From contig NZ_JAAGOW010000004.1 of NCBI RefSeq assembly GCF_010499245.1, positions 558,001-622,000 of the forward strand: a stretch of DNA of 64,000 nucleotides. Direction: 5' to 3'. The stretch is from Variovorax sp. WS11. GTDB lineage: Bacteria; Pseudomonadota; Gammaproteobacteria; Burkholderiales; Burkholderiaceae_C. Both the position numbers and the translations under genes were made by a program. Below the pieces are notes generated by a model that was not told the origin of the DNA, made no database searches, and saw only the letters and a program-made list of their open reading frames with translations. This document shows positions 1 to 7,933 of the stretch, piece after piece; within the stretch, counting starts at the first letter, position 1; each line of letters opens with the position of its first letter.

Positions 1-529
1 TGTCGAGGCTCGAGTAATAGCGGTCGGCACACTTGAAGCCGACGTAACGCGCCGTCGTGTCGGCGCCGATGCGCTGCAGGAAGGTCTTGAGCGGAACGCC
101 GCGCCAGTCACCGATCGCGCTCCACCCTTCGATGCAGATGTGGCGCGTGATCTGCCCGGCTTTCGGCAGCGTACGCAGGCGCTCGACGGTCCACGCCGTC
201 TTGTCGGCGACGAGTCCCGAGACTTCGAGCCGCCAGCTCGACACGTCGACTTCGGGCGCGTCGAACTCGGCATAGAACGCGTTGAACGGGAACGGCTTCG
301 TGACCTGGCTCGCCGCATAGGTCGGCGCGAGGCGGCTGCCGCTGAAGAGCCAGGCCTGCACGCGATCGTTCCAGCGCGACAACGCCCACAGGGCCTTGTC
401 GACCTGGTCGTCGTCCTGCAGGTTGCAGCCGGACAGCATCGAGAGCGCGCCGACCGAGAGCGACGAACGCAGCAGCAGCCGTCGCTCCACGTTCACGAGC
501 TGCTTCCTGTGATCGGAGAGCTGGATCAT
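1..529 (-). CDS. Sulfite-oxidase-fold molybdopterin oxidoreductase, 3' end outside window
   Basis: Only the first 176 residues lie in the window. The N-terminus carries a twin-arginine-like stretch (ERRLLLRS, about residues 15-22) followed by a lipobox-like LSGC (Cys35), so export and possibly lipidation are likely. The motif RHICIEGW around Cys132 matches the molybdenum-ligating cysteine of the sulfite oxidase/MsrP (YedY) family. The start ATG at 529 overlaps the stop of the upstream cytochrome b gene (ATGA), which indicates translational coupling. By family analogy it is a periplasmic Mo-cofactor reductase or dehydrogenase exchanging electrons with the membrane cytochrome b encoded just upstream. 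The substrate is unknown. MsrP itself is an alternative, but the lipoprotein-like start is atypical. Confidence 0.8.
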   Translation of the reverse strand, partial: MIQLSDHRKQLVNVERRLLLRSSLSVGALSMLSGCNLQDDDQVDKALWALSRWNDRVQAWLFSGSRLAPTYAASQVTKPFPFNAFYAEFDAPEVDVSSWRLEVSGLVADKTAWTVERLRTLPKAGQITRHICIEGWSAIGDWRGVPLKTFLQRIGADTTARYVGFKCADRYYSSLD

Positions 530-1140
530 GATGCGGTACGGGGAGAGGCCGGCGGGCGGCCTGTGACCATCGGCAGCAGCGTGCGCGGCACGAGGAGGAC
601 GAGCAGCAGATGGATCGCGATGAATCCGGCGATGCCGGCCATCGCTGCGAAATGCACCTTGCGCGCGAAGTCGAAGCCGCCGAAGAGGCCGGCCAGCCAT
701 GCCAGCTGCACAGGCTTCCAGATCGACAGCCCCGATGCGACGACGAGCACGCCGAGCAGCAGAACGACGACATAGGCGAAGCGCTGCACCGTGTTGTAGC
801 GGCCGACTTCATGCGCAAGCCGGAACGTCAGCGCGCGCCCCGCGTCGCGCAGCAGCTCGCCGGCGCGGATCGGGAAGAACTCGCGGCGGAAGTGGCCGCT
901 GGCGATGCCGTAGAGCGCATACAGCAGGCCGTTCACGACGAGCAGCCACATCGCCGCTAGGTGCCACGCGATGGCGCCACCCAGCCAACCGCCGAGCGTC
1001 GCCCAGGCGGGAAACCGGAACGGCAGGATCGGCGACGCGTTGTAGATCGCCCAGCCGCTCATCAGCATGCAGCCCATCGCGATCGCATTGATCCAGTGGG
1101 CGGCACGCACGGCCAGCGGGTGAATCATCACGCTCTTCAT
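526..1140 (-). CDS. Cytochrome b561-like membrane subunit
   Basis: 204 residues with about four hydrophobic membrane segments. Histidines suited to b-heme ligation include His15 in the first helix (VRAAHWINAIAMG) and others in later helices (HLAAMW, HFAAMAG, IHLLL). This fits the cytochrome b/b6 (b561, thiosulfate-reductase-type) family. It sits between a secreted DUF5666 protein (2 bp upstream) and a molybdopterin oxidoreductase (ATGA overlap downstream). It is therefore probably the quinol-linked membrane anchor feeding or draining electrons for the Mo enzyme, much as MsrQ serves MsrP. The ATG at 1140 was chosen because an open frame upstream has no signal and overlaps the DUF5666 gene. Confidence 0.85.
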   Translation of the reverse strand: MKSVMIHPLAVRAAHWINAIAMGCMLMSGWAIYNASPILPFRFPAWATLGGWLGGAIAWHLAAMWLLVVNGLLYALYGIASGHFRREFFPIRAGELLRDAGRALTFRLAHEVGRYNTVQRFAYVVVLLLGVLVVASGLSIWKPVQLAWLAGLFGGFDFARKVHFAAMAGIAGFIAIHLLLVLLVPRTLLPMVTGRPPASPRTAS

Positions 1141-1142
1141 CG

Positions 1143-1775
1143 TCACATCGGCGGCGTCACGCCGTCCTTGCCCGCAGAGATAAAGCTTGCCGACAGGCTT
1201 GCATCGGCCGCCTTCTTCGCGAATAGAACAATCTTCGTGCCGACCGCGAGCAGCGAGCGGTCGCCGGGCTCCAGGTTGACGATCGGCACGTCGTCCGGCA
1301 CGACGATCTTCTTCTCGCCGCCCTTGTACTTGAGGGTCAGCGTGCGGCCGTTGGCCGCGACCAGGTCGCCGACCGTGCCATTGGTCATCGTGCTTTTGGG
1401 TCCAAGGTCCCAGGCACGGTGGCCATCGCCGGTGCCCGCCATCGCGGGCGGGAACACATGCACCTCGAGCGCCTTCAGCGAACCGTCGGGCAGCGGCGTT
1501 GCCGCCGTTCCGATGTAGCTGCCGGGCTTGATGTCCGTCACTTTGGCGAGCGTGACCGCGCGAACCTGCGTGTCGTTGTTGATCTTGATCGTCAGGTCTT
1601 CCCCGCGGTTGGTATGGACCTTGATCGCGTCGTTGCTGACCGCGGTAATCGCGCCGCGCACACCGACCGGCGGCGGCGTCTGGGCAAGTGCGGAGCCGCC
1701 GGCGCCGAGCAGGCCGGTGGCCATCAATGTCGGGAGCGCGAGGGTCCGAAGGAGTTTTCCGAGTTTGGTGTTCAT
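1143..1775 (-). CDS. Secreted DUF5666-type protein
   Basis: 210 residues with a clear Sec signal peptide (hydrophobic residues about 12-30, cleavage after SALA). The mature part has two repeats of short beta-rich segments of the type GAITAVSNDAIKV and GTVGDLVAANGRTLTL, characteristic of DUF5666 domains, which are small OB-like beta barrels. It is the first gene of the cytochrome b/molybdoenzyme operon and divergent from a two-component system. The family has no established biochemical function. A periplasmic binding or accessory role for the redox partner is inference from context only. Confidence 0.75.
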   Translation of the reverse strand: MNTKLGKLLRTLALPTLMATGLLGAGGSALAQTPPPVGVRGAITAVSNDAIKVHTNRGEDLTIKINNDTQVRAVTLAKVTDIKPGSYIGTAATPLPDGSLKALEVHVFPPAMAGTGDGHRAWDLGPKSTMTNGTVGDLVAANGRTLTLKYKGGEKKIVVPDDVPIVNLEPGDRSLLAVGTKIVLFAKKAADASLSASFISAGKDGVTPPM

Positions 1776-1825
1776 GGATGTGCCGAGGAGAATGGAGACC
1801 AGGCCACTCTAGGCATCGCCCAGGC

Positions 1826-1847
1826 TCATGGGCATGACATCCGGATG
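1826..1847. promoter_or_regulatory. Adjacent palindromes in divergent promoter region
   Basis: The 128-bp gap between the DUF5666 operon and the response regulator gene contains two abutting inverted repeats. They are TCATG-GG-CATGA (1826-1837) and the perfect 10-bp palindrome CATCCGGATG (1838-1847). Their place in a divergent promoter next to an OmpR-type regulator makes them candidate binding sites for that regulator. They do not match the usual CopR/CusR box closely, so the assignment is inference. Confidence 0.4.
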
Positions 1848-1903
1848 ACAAAAAAGTAATGAAGCGATGCCGCGCCACGCGAGAGAATGGCGACCGAACG
1901 CCC

Positions 1904-2575
1904 ATGAGCATCCTCGTTATCGAAGACGACCCGAAGACGGGCGACTACTTGAAGAAGGGCCTGAAGGAAAGCGGCTACGCCGTCGACCTGGCGCGCACCG
2001 GCACGGACGGCCTGCACCTGGCGCTGGAGAACGCCTATGACCTCGTCGTGCTCGACGTGATGCTGCCCGGCATCGACGGCTGGCAGATCATGCAGGCCTT
2101 GCGCGACAAGCGCGATCTTCCGGTGCTCTTCCTCACCGCGCGCGACGGCTTGGACGACCGCATCCGCGGTCTTGAACTCGGCGCCGACGACTACCTCGTC
2201 AAGCCCTTTTCGTTCACCGAGCTCGTCCTGCGGATTCGCACGCTGCTGCGCCGGGGCATCGTGCGCGAAGCCGAGTTCTACGAATTCGCCGATCTCAAGC
2301 TCGACGTGCTGCGCCGCAGGGTCACTCGCGAAGGCAAGGAGATCGTGCTGACCAACAAGGAATTCCTGCTGCTGCAACTGCTGATCAAGCGGCAGGGCGA
2401 GGCGCTCTCGCGCACGCTGATCGCCTCCGAAGTGTGGGACATGAATTTCGACAGCGACACCAACGTCGTCGACGTCGCGATCAAGCGCCTTCGCGCGAAG
2501 ATCGACCAGCCCTTCGAAAGGAAGTTGATCCACACCGTGCGCAGCATCGGCTATTCGTTCGGGAGTGCGCCGTGA
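1904..2575 (+). CDS. OmpR/CusR-type response regulator
   Basis: 223 residues. The receiver domain (about 1-115) has the acidic pair Asp8-Asp9, phosphoacceptor Asp51 (VVLDVMLPG) and Lys in DYLVKPF. The winged-helix DNA-binding domain occupies about 125-222 (TNKEFLLLQLL, NVVDVAIKRLRAKID). The pattern is closest to the heavy-metal and oxidant group CusR/CopR/HprR. The start at 1904 gives a normal receiver N-terminus; a longer open frame from 1859 would add 15 residues with no domain support. The kinase gene follows with a 4-base GTGA overlap. The divergent molybdoenzyme operon is a likely target, as with HprRS and msrPQ in E. coli. Confidence 0.9.
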   Translation: MSILVIEDDPKTGDYLKKGLKESGYAVDLARTGTDGLHLALENAYDLVVLDVMLPGIDGWQIMQALRDKRDLPVLFLTARDGLDDRIRGLELGADDYLVKPFSFTELVLRIRTLLRRGIVREAEFYEFADLKLDVLRRRVTREGKEIVLTNKEFLLLQLLIKRQGEALSRTLIASEVWDMNFDSDTNVVDVAIKRLRAKIDQPFERKLIHTVRSIGYSFGSAP

Positions 2576-4017
2576 AGTGGCTTCCGCGATCGCTGGCAGT
2601 GCGCGCCACCTTGCTGCTCGCCCTCATCGCATGTGCCGTCACCAGCGTGCTCGGCGCCTACTTCTTCTACACCGCGCGGGCGGCGATCACCGAACACCTC
2701 GATACGCAGCTGATCGGCCGCGTCGAGCACTTCCGCCGCCTGGTAAGCAACGTGCAGACGATCGCTGACCTGCACGACCGGCCGTTGCTGTTCGAGACCA
2801 TGCTCGGCGCCGAGCGCGACGTGCTGCTCCTTCGCCGGCCCGGCGAGGCTCCTTTCATCGACGTCAACCCCGGTCGCTTTCCGGTGCCCGGCACGCTCGC
2901 CGCGGCTGCGGACGATCAGGACCTGGCGATCAAGGACGTGCTGACCATCCCGTTGGCCGACGGCGTGCCGATGCATTGGGCCGCGGCGCTCGCGCGTTCG
3001 GGCCGCGATGGCGACATGGTGGAGGTGGTGGCCGGCCACCCTCTGACCAACGAGGTGAAGATGATTCGCGCCAACCGCGATCGCGTGGTCTTCGGCGCGC
3101 TCTTCGCGATGCTCGCCTCGACCCTGCTCGCTTACCTGGTACTGCGGCACGGCCTGCGGCCGCTACGCCGGGTGGCAGAGAAGGCGGCCTCGATCAACCC
3201 GATCAATCTTGCCGTGCGGCTGCCCGAGCATGACGCGCCGCGCGAAGTGCAGCACATGGTGATCGCGTTCAACGCAATGCTTGACCGCATTGCCACGGGC
3301 TACGAGCGTCTTTCGCAGTTCTCGGCCGATCTCGCGCACGAGATCCGCACGCCCATCGGCGCGCTGATCGGGCAGACGCAGGTCGCGCTGCAGCGGGCCC
3401 GCAACGCCGACGAGTACCAGCACCTTCTCGAATCGAACCTCGAAGAGCTGAACCGGCTGCGTCAGATTGCGGAGAACATCCTGTTCCTCGCGCAGGCCGA
3501 CCACGCTTCGCTGGCGATCGAGCGAGAACCGATGGCGCTGCACGGCGAGCTTCAGAAGATCGCCGAGTACTTCGAAGGACCGGCCGATGAGGGCGGGCTC
3601 CGGTTCGACGTGCGGGCCGCCGGTGTGGCCTTCGTCAATGCGGCGCTGTGCCGGCGCGCGATCAACAACCTCGTCGTGAATGCGGTGCGCCACGGCGCGC
3701 GGGGGACAACGGTGCGGCTGATCGGCGAGCAAGAGGGCGACATGGCGACGATAGCCGTCGAGAACGAAGGGCCGCCGGTTCCGCCCGAACAACTCGGGCG
3801 CCTGTTCGACCGCTTCTACCGGGGCGACGCGGCACGCAGCCGCTACACCGAATCCAATGGCCTCGGACTCGCGATCGTCAAGGCGATCATGGCGCTGCAC
3901 GGCGGCGAAGTGCGCGCTTCATGCCCTACACCGAGCTCGATCCGCTTCGAACTGCGCTTTCCCGCGGCGGGTGCGCCCGCGGTCGATCCGCTTGAGGCTC
4001 AGGCCGTCACCGGTTGA
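2572..4017 (+). CDS. CusS/HprS-like sensor histidine kinase
   Basis: 481 residues starting at a GTG that overlaps the regulator stop. Transmembrane segments lie near residues 10-30 and 163-183 and flank a periplasmic sensor region. A HAMP domain follows, then the dimerisation H-box with phospho-His256 (SADLAHEIRTPIGAL). The ATPase domain carries an N-box (NNLVVNAVRHG), DRFYRGDAAR and G-box NGLGLAIVKAI. Length and motifs fit heavy-metal sensor kinases of the CusS family. It should phosphorylate the partner encoded directly upstream. The signal (metal ion, H2O2 or HOCl) cannot be read from the sequence. Confidence 0.9.
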   Translation: MKWLPRSLAVRATLLLALIACAVTSVLGAYFFYTARAAITEHLDTQLIGRVEHFRRLVSNVQTIADLHDRPLLFETMLGAERDVLLLRRPGEAPFIDVNPGRFPVPGTLAAAADDQDLAIKDVLTIPLADGVPMHWAAALARSGRDGDMVEVVAGHPLTNEVKMIRANRDRVVFGALFAMLASTLLAYLVLRHGLRPLRRVAEKAASINPINLAVRLPEHDAPREVQHMVIAFNAMLDRIATGYERLSQFSADLAHEIRTPIGALIGQTQVALQRARNADEYQHLLESNLEELNRLRQIAENILFLAQADHASLAIEREPMALHGELQKIAEYFEGPADEGGLRFDVRAAGVAFVNAALCRRAINNLVVNAVRHGARGTTVRLIGEQEGDMATIAVENEGPPVPPEQLGRLFDRFYRGDAARSRYTESNGLGLAIVKAIMALHGGEVRASCPTPSSIRFELRFPAAGAPAVDPLEAQAVTG

Positions 4018-4108
4018 AGCGGCCCGTCAGAAGTTGTGACCGATTGCCCCTTGTCGGGCGCGAACGCCGCAATATAGACGGGGCTTGCCGCCTTTTCCGA
4101 GCCTGACG

Positions 4109-4783
4109 CTATTTCCGCACGAGCGGAATCTGCAGGTTCGTGGGCCGGTTCTCTTCCTTGTCGAAACCGCGGCCGTCGATGTTGCGGGCGCCCCAGAACA
4201 GCAGGTCGCGGTTGAGGTAGACGAGGTCGTGCTCCATGAAGTTCTTCCCCGCCGAGAGCCCGAACGGGACGAACGATTTGCCGAAGATGCTCTGCGGCTT
4301 GTTCACTTCCCACCTGTCATAGCCCTGCGCAGCAGCCTTGTTGAGCAGGTCGGCGAAGCCTGGATGCATGGCCATCACTTCATAAGCCTCGTCCGCCACG
4401 AAGTCGACCTTCTGTGCGCCATCGGCGATGGGGTGAGCCCCCCGCCAGAGCATGTGGCCGCGGAGGAAGATCCGCGCCAAGGGGGCGGCGCCATACGGAT
4501 CGGCCGAGTTGACGATGGTCAGCTCGAACACATCGCCCTCGAGGTACTTGAACTCGCGCCTCAGGTAGAACGGCTTGAGGCTGCCGTCGGGGTTCTTGCT
4601 CGCGCTGGGGCGAATCTCGGGAGCCAGGCTCACCCATTCGCCGACCATGCCTTGTTTGACTTGCTGCAGGTTCATAGAATTCCGTTCGCCAGGTGGTCGT
4701 TCTCCGAGGCGCGCCGTGCCGGGAGTCATGGTGCATGCGGCAAGTGCGGCCGAGGCGAGGCAACAGGCAATGGCAGCGCGCAA
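4109..4783 (-). CDS. Putative lipoprotein of unknown function
   Basis: 224 residues if begun at a TTG (4783) that sits 5 nt after a perfect GGAGG. This start gives a lipoprotein signal peptide, RAAIACCLASAALAAC, with a lipobox at LAAC. A later ATG at 4675 (MNLQQVKQG) would drop the signal. The mature region is soluble, rich in aromatic residues, and has no repeat or catalytic motif I recognise. It is convergent with the kinase gene and divergent from an AraC regulator, so it may be a target of the latter. The family is not recognised. Confidence 0.6.
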   Translation of the reverse strand: MRAAIACCLASAALAACTMTPGTARLGERPPGERNSMNLQQVKQGMVGEWVSLAPEIRPSASKNPDGSLKPFYLRREFKYLEGDVFELTIVNSADPYGAAPLARIFLRGHMLWRGAHPIADGAQKVDFVADEAYEVMAMHPGFADLLNKAAAQGYDRWEVNKPQSIFGKSFVPFGLSAGKNFMEHDLVYLNRDLLFWGARNIDGRGFDKEENRPTNLQIPLVRK

Positions 4784-4873
4784 TTCAACCTCCACATTTG
4801 TTCGACGGCAGGGAGACCAGATGCAGTATCGGCACGATCGCGGCGCCCGCGTTAGCCCAAATCGGCAAATCGG

Positions 4874-5878
4874 ATGAACGGGATGCCCGTCAGAGTCGAC
4901 GTGTTCGATGACTTCCACTTGCACGGCGCTTCGGCGCCGGAGTGGAACCAGCGCTACGTGCAGTTGTCGCCGGGCACGATGCGCAGCACGTTGATCGAAG
5001 CCAGTTCGGGCCGCGTGCACCTCTTTCGCAAGTGGATGAGCGAGCGGGTGGTGCAGCAGGGCTGCCTCCCGGCGGGCCAGATCTGCTTTGCGTTACTCAG
5101 CGGCCATGCTGCAGGGACGTCCCGCATGCAGGGGCATGAGTTGAACGAGGACTTTCTTTTCCTCCTGCGCGGCGGCGAGGAATTCACCATCCAGCGCGCC
5201 AACGGCATGGAGCTGTTCGCGCTCACCTTCCAGGCGGAGGACTTCCTTCGCCTGCTCGACGAGCGGCCTTGGCCGCAGCAGTCAAGGGCGCTGTTGACTC
5301 GTCAAGTCGTACGGGTCCCTGCCGGCGCGCTGCAGCGGATGCGAAAACAGCTTCTCGGCATGCTTGGGCAGCCGCTGCCCCGGCATTCCGCCTCTCGCGC
5401 CTCCGGCCGCGACCTGGCGGGGTCTACAGGGCTCTTCGAATCGCTGGGCGCGCTCTTCGGGCATGCCTGCGGCGTGCGCGAAGCCCAATCGAGCGCTTCT
5501 GCCGGCTACATCGTCGAAGAATGCCATCGCATCGTGGCGGCGAGTGGCGACACGCCGCCGAACGTCGAAGCGCTCTGCCGGCGTCTTCGCACCAGCCGCC
5601 GCAGCCTTCAGCACAGCTTCCGGCAGGTTGCGGACACGAGCCCTTTGCACTACCTGCGGGGCTTGAGGCTCAACCTCGTTCGAACGCGACTGATGTCGAC
5701 GCGCCAGGCTCAGCTGAGCGTCTCGCAGGCGGCGGCGGATCAGGGCTTCGAGCACCTGAGTCATTTCACCGAACGGTACAAGGCGCTGTTCGGCGAGTTG
5801 CCATCGAAGACGTCGCGGGCCCTGGACGCGGGCGACACCGCTTCGCGCGTCGGCACTCCTCTCTTGCGAAAACGATAG
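4874..5878 (+). CDS. AraC-family transcriptional regulator
   Basis: 334 residues. The C-terminal third has two helix-turn-helix units typical of AraC/XylS (LCRRLRTSRRSLQHSFRQV; AADQGFEHLSHFTERYKALFG). The N-terminal region (about 1-200) resembles the effector domain of EutR/FeaR-like regulators (FDDFHLHGASAPEWNQRY, VQLSPG). It is divergent from the lipoprotein gene, with 90 bp between them. The last codons run into a degraded PagL-like fragment on the other strand, so the 3' boundary is a recombination edge. The extreme C-terminus may therefore not be ancestral. Confidence 0.85.
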   Translation: MNGMPVRVDVFDDFHLHGASAPEWNQRYVQLSPGTMRSTLIEASSGRVHLFRKWMSERVVQQGCLPAGQICFALLSGHAAGTSRMQGHELNEDFLFLLRGGEEFTIQRANGMELFALTFQAEDFLRLLDERPWPQQSRALLTRQVVRVPAGALQRMRKQLLGMLGQPLPRHSASRASGRDLAGSTGLFESLGALFGHACGVREAQSSASAGYIVEECHRIVAASGDTPPNVEALCRRLRTSRRSLQHSFRQVADTSPLHYLRGLRLNLVRTRLMSTRQAQLSVSQAAADQGFEHLSHFTERYKALFGELPSKTSRALDAGDTASRVGTPLLRKR

Positions 5879-5949
5879 GCGTAGCGCAGCTGGATGGAGT
5901 TCTCGCCGGGGTTGGGATGGCGGATGCCCGCGTTTGAGAAGTACGGCGC
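5869..5949 (-). pseudogene. PagL-like lipid A deacylase C-terminal remnant
   Basis: About 27 codons on the minus strand read A-P-Y-F-S-N-A-G-I, then PNPGEN, and end in RYAYRF. This matches the C-terminal active-site strand of PagL lipid A 3-O-deacylase (in P. aeruginosa, AIHYSNAGLKQPN). The catalytic His is Tyr here. The frame runs on past the expected terminal Phe instead of stopping, and nothing PagL-like lies upstream. It overlaps the end of the AraC gene. This is a dead fragment, not a functional gene. Family recognition rests on the H-x-S-N motif region. Confidence 0.65.
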
Positions 5950-5998
5950 CCGCGAGTCGGGCGACGATCGCATCGGCCGAAAGGGGCGCACGGGCCTC

Positions 5999-6175
5999 TC
6001 AGTCGACGAAATCCAGCAGCGCTACGAGCAGCCGCTGGCAGGCCAGCAGGTCACCGTGCGCACCCGCAGCGGCGTGCTGATCCTGATCACACAAGCGGCC
6101 GTGCCGGAGCTCCATGTAGGCGACCGCGTGTATGTCGAAGGAAGCGGCGAATCCGCGCGTGTTTTGCCGCAATAG
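5999..6175 (+). pseudogene. Possible fragment of SlyB-type outer-membrane lipoprotein
   Basis: The open frame ending at 6175 encodes a C-terminal stretch with QQVTVRTRSGVLILITQ and VGDRVYVEGSG. This resembles the last about 50 residues of glycine-zipper outer-membrane lipoproteins (SlyB-like), which end in a small beta domain. No signal peptide, lipobox or glycine zipper precedes it. The upstream in-frame codons overlap the PagL-like remnant. It is best read as a truncated gene. An unrelated small ORF is the alternative. The rest of the 5879-6231 gap holds no other recognisable gene. Confidence 0.35.
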
Positions 6176-6231
6176 CATTCAGCGCCGAAGACAAACAGAC
6201 ACGCCGCGCTGCTGCTCGATGTCGTACTCGG

Positions 6232-7224
6232 TCACCGACCTGAGGACGCTGGAGTCCGCAGCTTGATCGACCGTCCCTTCGTGGTGCGTGGTGCGTGCCG
6301 TTCAGCCCGCTCCGATCGGAGCACGTCCGGCAACGCCTCCTCGTCGCTCAGCTTCTCCAACACCAACCCGATGAACGCCGATACCGCCAGCGGCAGGTGC
6401 CGCCGGCTCGGGTAGATCACGCTCAGGCCGGGGCTCGTACGCTGGTATTGCGGCAGCACCGGCACGAGCAGGCCGGCCTGGATGTCGAGCCTGGTCATGG
6501 CCGGCGGCAGTAGCGCGATGCCGAGGCCGGCCAGGGTGGCTCTGCGCAGCGCCTGGGCGGTGTTGCCTGTGAAGCGGCCGGCCACCTGCACTTCCTCCTC
6601 CACGCCATCCGGGCCGGCCAGGTGCCAGGTGGTAGGGCCGCTGGGGTGGGCGGGGGTCACGCAGTCGTAACGCCAGCTCTTGCAGCCGGCCCGGCGTGCC
6701 GCGCGCGGCGAGGTAGGCGGGGTGGCCACCATGCCGCTGCGGGCGCCGAGCAGCTGGCGAGCGACATAGCCCGAGTCGCGCAGCGGGCCGCCGCGAAATG
6801 CGACGTCGATCTGCTCGGCAATCAGGTCGGCCTTGGCGTCGCTGAGCACGAAGTCCAGCCGCACCAGCGGATGCGCGCCCAGGAAGTCGGCCACCCACTC
6901 GATCGGGAAGAAGTCGAAGAAATCGGCTGTCGCCGCCACGCGCACCAGGCCACTGGGCTCCTGGCTGCCCGTCAGCAACGCCTGGCCGGCTTCGACCAGC
7001 CCGTCGACCGCGCCTGCGCAGCGCTCGTGAAAGGCCTGGCCGGCGCTGGTGAGCGTGAGCTTGCGGGTGGAGCGCTGCATCAGCCGCGTGCCGAGCCGCG
7101 CCTCGAGTTGCTGGATGCGCCGGCTCAAGGTGTTGGACGGCATGCCCAGCCGCCGCGCCGCCTCGGCAAAGCTGCCGCAGCGCACCACCTGCACAAACAA
7201 GGCGATGTCGTTCAGGTCGAACAC
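6232..7224 (-). CDS. LysR-family regulator with internal frame anomaly
   Basis: 330 residues. The winged HTH is at about 1-60 (MFDLNDIALFVQVVRCGSF, RRIQQLEARLGTRL) and a LysR substrate domain follows. Around residues 165-185 the reading is odd (PPTSPRAARRAGCK). The next frame over the same roughly 50 bases gives the family-typical PAYLAARGTPGRLQEL. Two nearby indels, one missing base in a C run and two missing bases in a GCG repeat, would account for this and cancel out, so downstream reading is normal. The gene is divergent from an FMN reductase-pirin pair, its probable target. The C-terminus is about 30 residues longer than usual. Confidence 0.85.
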   Translation of the reverse strand: MFDLNDIALFVQVVRCGSFAEAARRLGMPSNTLSRRIQQLEARLGTRLMQRSTRKLTLTSAGQAFHERCAGAVDGLVEAGQALLTGSQEPSGLVRVAATADFFDFFPIEWVADFLGAHPLVRLDFVLSDAKADLIAEQIDVAFRGGPLRDSGYVARQLLGARSGMVATPPTSPRAARRAGCKSWRYDCVTPAHPSGPTTWHLAGPDGVEEEVQVAGRFTGNTAQALRRATLAGLGIALLPPAMTRLDIQAGLLVPVLPQYQRTSPGLSVIYPSRRHLPLAVSAFIGLVLEKLSDEEALPDVLRSERAERHAPRTTKGRSIKLRTPASSGR

Positions 7225-7345
7225 GTGTGATTCCCTTTATGGATGGATGAGTGCAATCCGATTGTGCCGTCTAGTCGATCAATGGGTGCGACCCTAATCT
7301 TCTGTGCATCGGGCTCCCAGCCCTCGACTCACACGCAAGGACACC

Positions 7346-7933
7346 ATGACCCAACAGCAACAACCCCGCATCGGCATCGTCATCGGCTCGACTCGCGAAG
7401 GCCGCTTCGGCGAGAAGCCCGCGCACTGGATCCACGAGGTCGCCAAGCAGCGCACCGACCTCGCCTTCGAGCTGATCGACATGCGCGATCACGCGCTGCC
7501 CTTCTTCAACGAGCCGATGTCGCCCGCCTGGGCGCCGGCGAAGAACGAGGCCGCGCAGCGCTGGGCTGACAAGCTCGCAACAACCGACGGCCTGATCGTG
7601 GTCACGCCCGAGTACAACCATGGCCCGAGCGCGGTGCTGAAGAACGCCTTCGACTACGCGTACAAGGAATTCGTCCGCAAGCCGATCGGCTTCGTGGGCT
7701 ACGGCGGCGTGGGCGCGGCACGTGCTGTCGAGCAGCTTCGGCTGGTGGCCGTCGAGTTGCAGATGGCGCCGGTGCGCAATGCCGTTCACATCGGCATGGT
7801 GGAGTTCATGGGAATCTGGCAACAGGGCAAGCGCTTCGAGGATTTTCCGCACCTGGCGCAGGCCGCCAACGGGCTGCTCGACGACATGGCCTGGTGGGCC
7901 GGGGTGCTCAAGACCGCGAGGGAAGCCACATGA
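7346..7933 (+). CDS. NAD(P)H-dependent FMN reductase
   Basis: 195 residues of flavodoxin-like fold. GSTREGRFGEK near the N-terminus forms the FMN phosphate loop. TPEYNHGPSAVLKNAFDY is the diagnostic stretch of the NADPH-dependent FMN reductase/ChrR-like family. It probably reduces quinones, azo dyes or chromate with NAD(P)H in the cytoplasm. The ATG at 7346 follows AAGGA; an upstream ATG at 7304 adds an unsupported tail. Its stop overlaps the pirin start (ATGA). Divergent LysR control is likely. Confidence 0.9.
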   Translation: MTQQQQPRIGIVIGSTREGRFGEKPAHWIHEVAKQRTDLAFELIDMRDHALPFFNEPMSPAWAPAKNEAAQRWADKLATTDGLIVVTPEYNHGPSAVLKNAFDYAYKEFVRKPIGFVGYGGVGAARAVEQLRLVAVELQMAPVRNAVHIGMVEFMGIWQQGKRFEDFPHLAQAANGLLDDMAWWAGVLKTAREAT

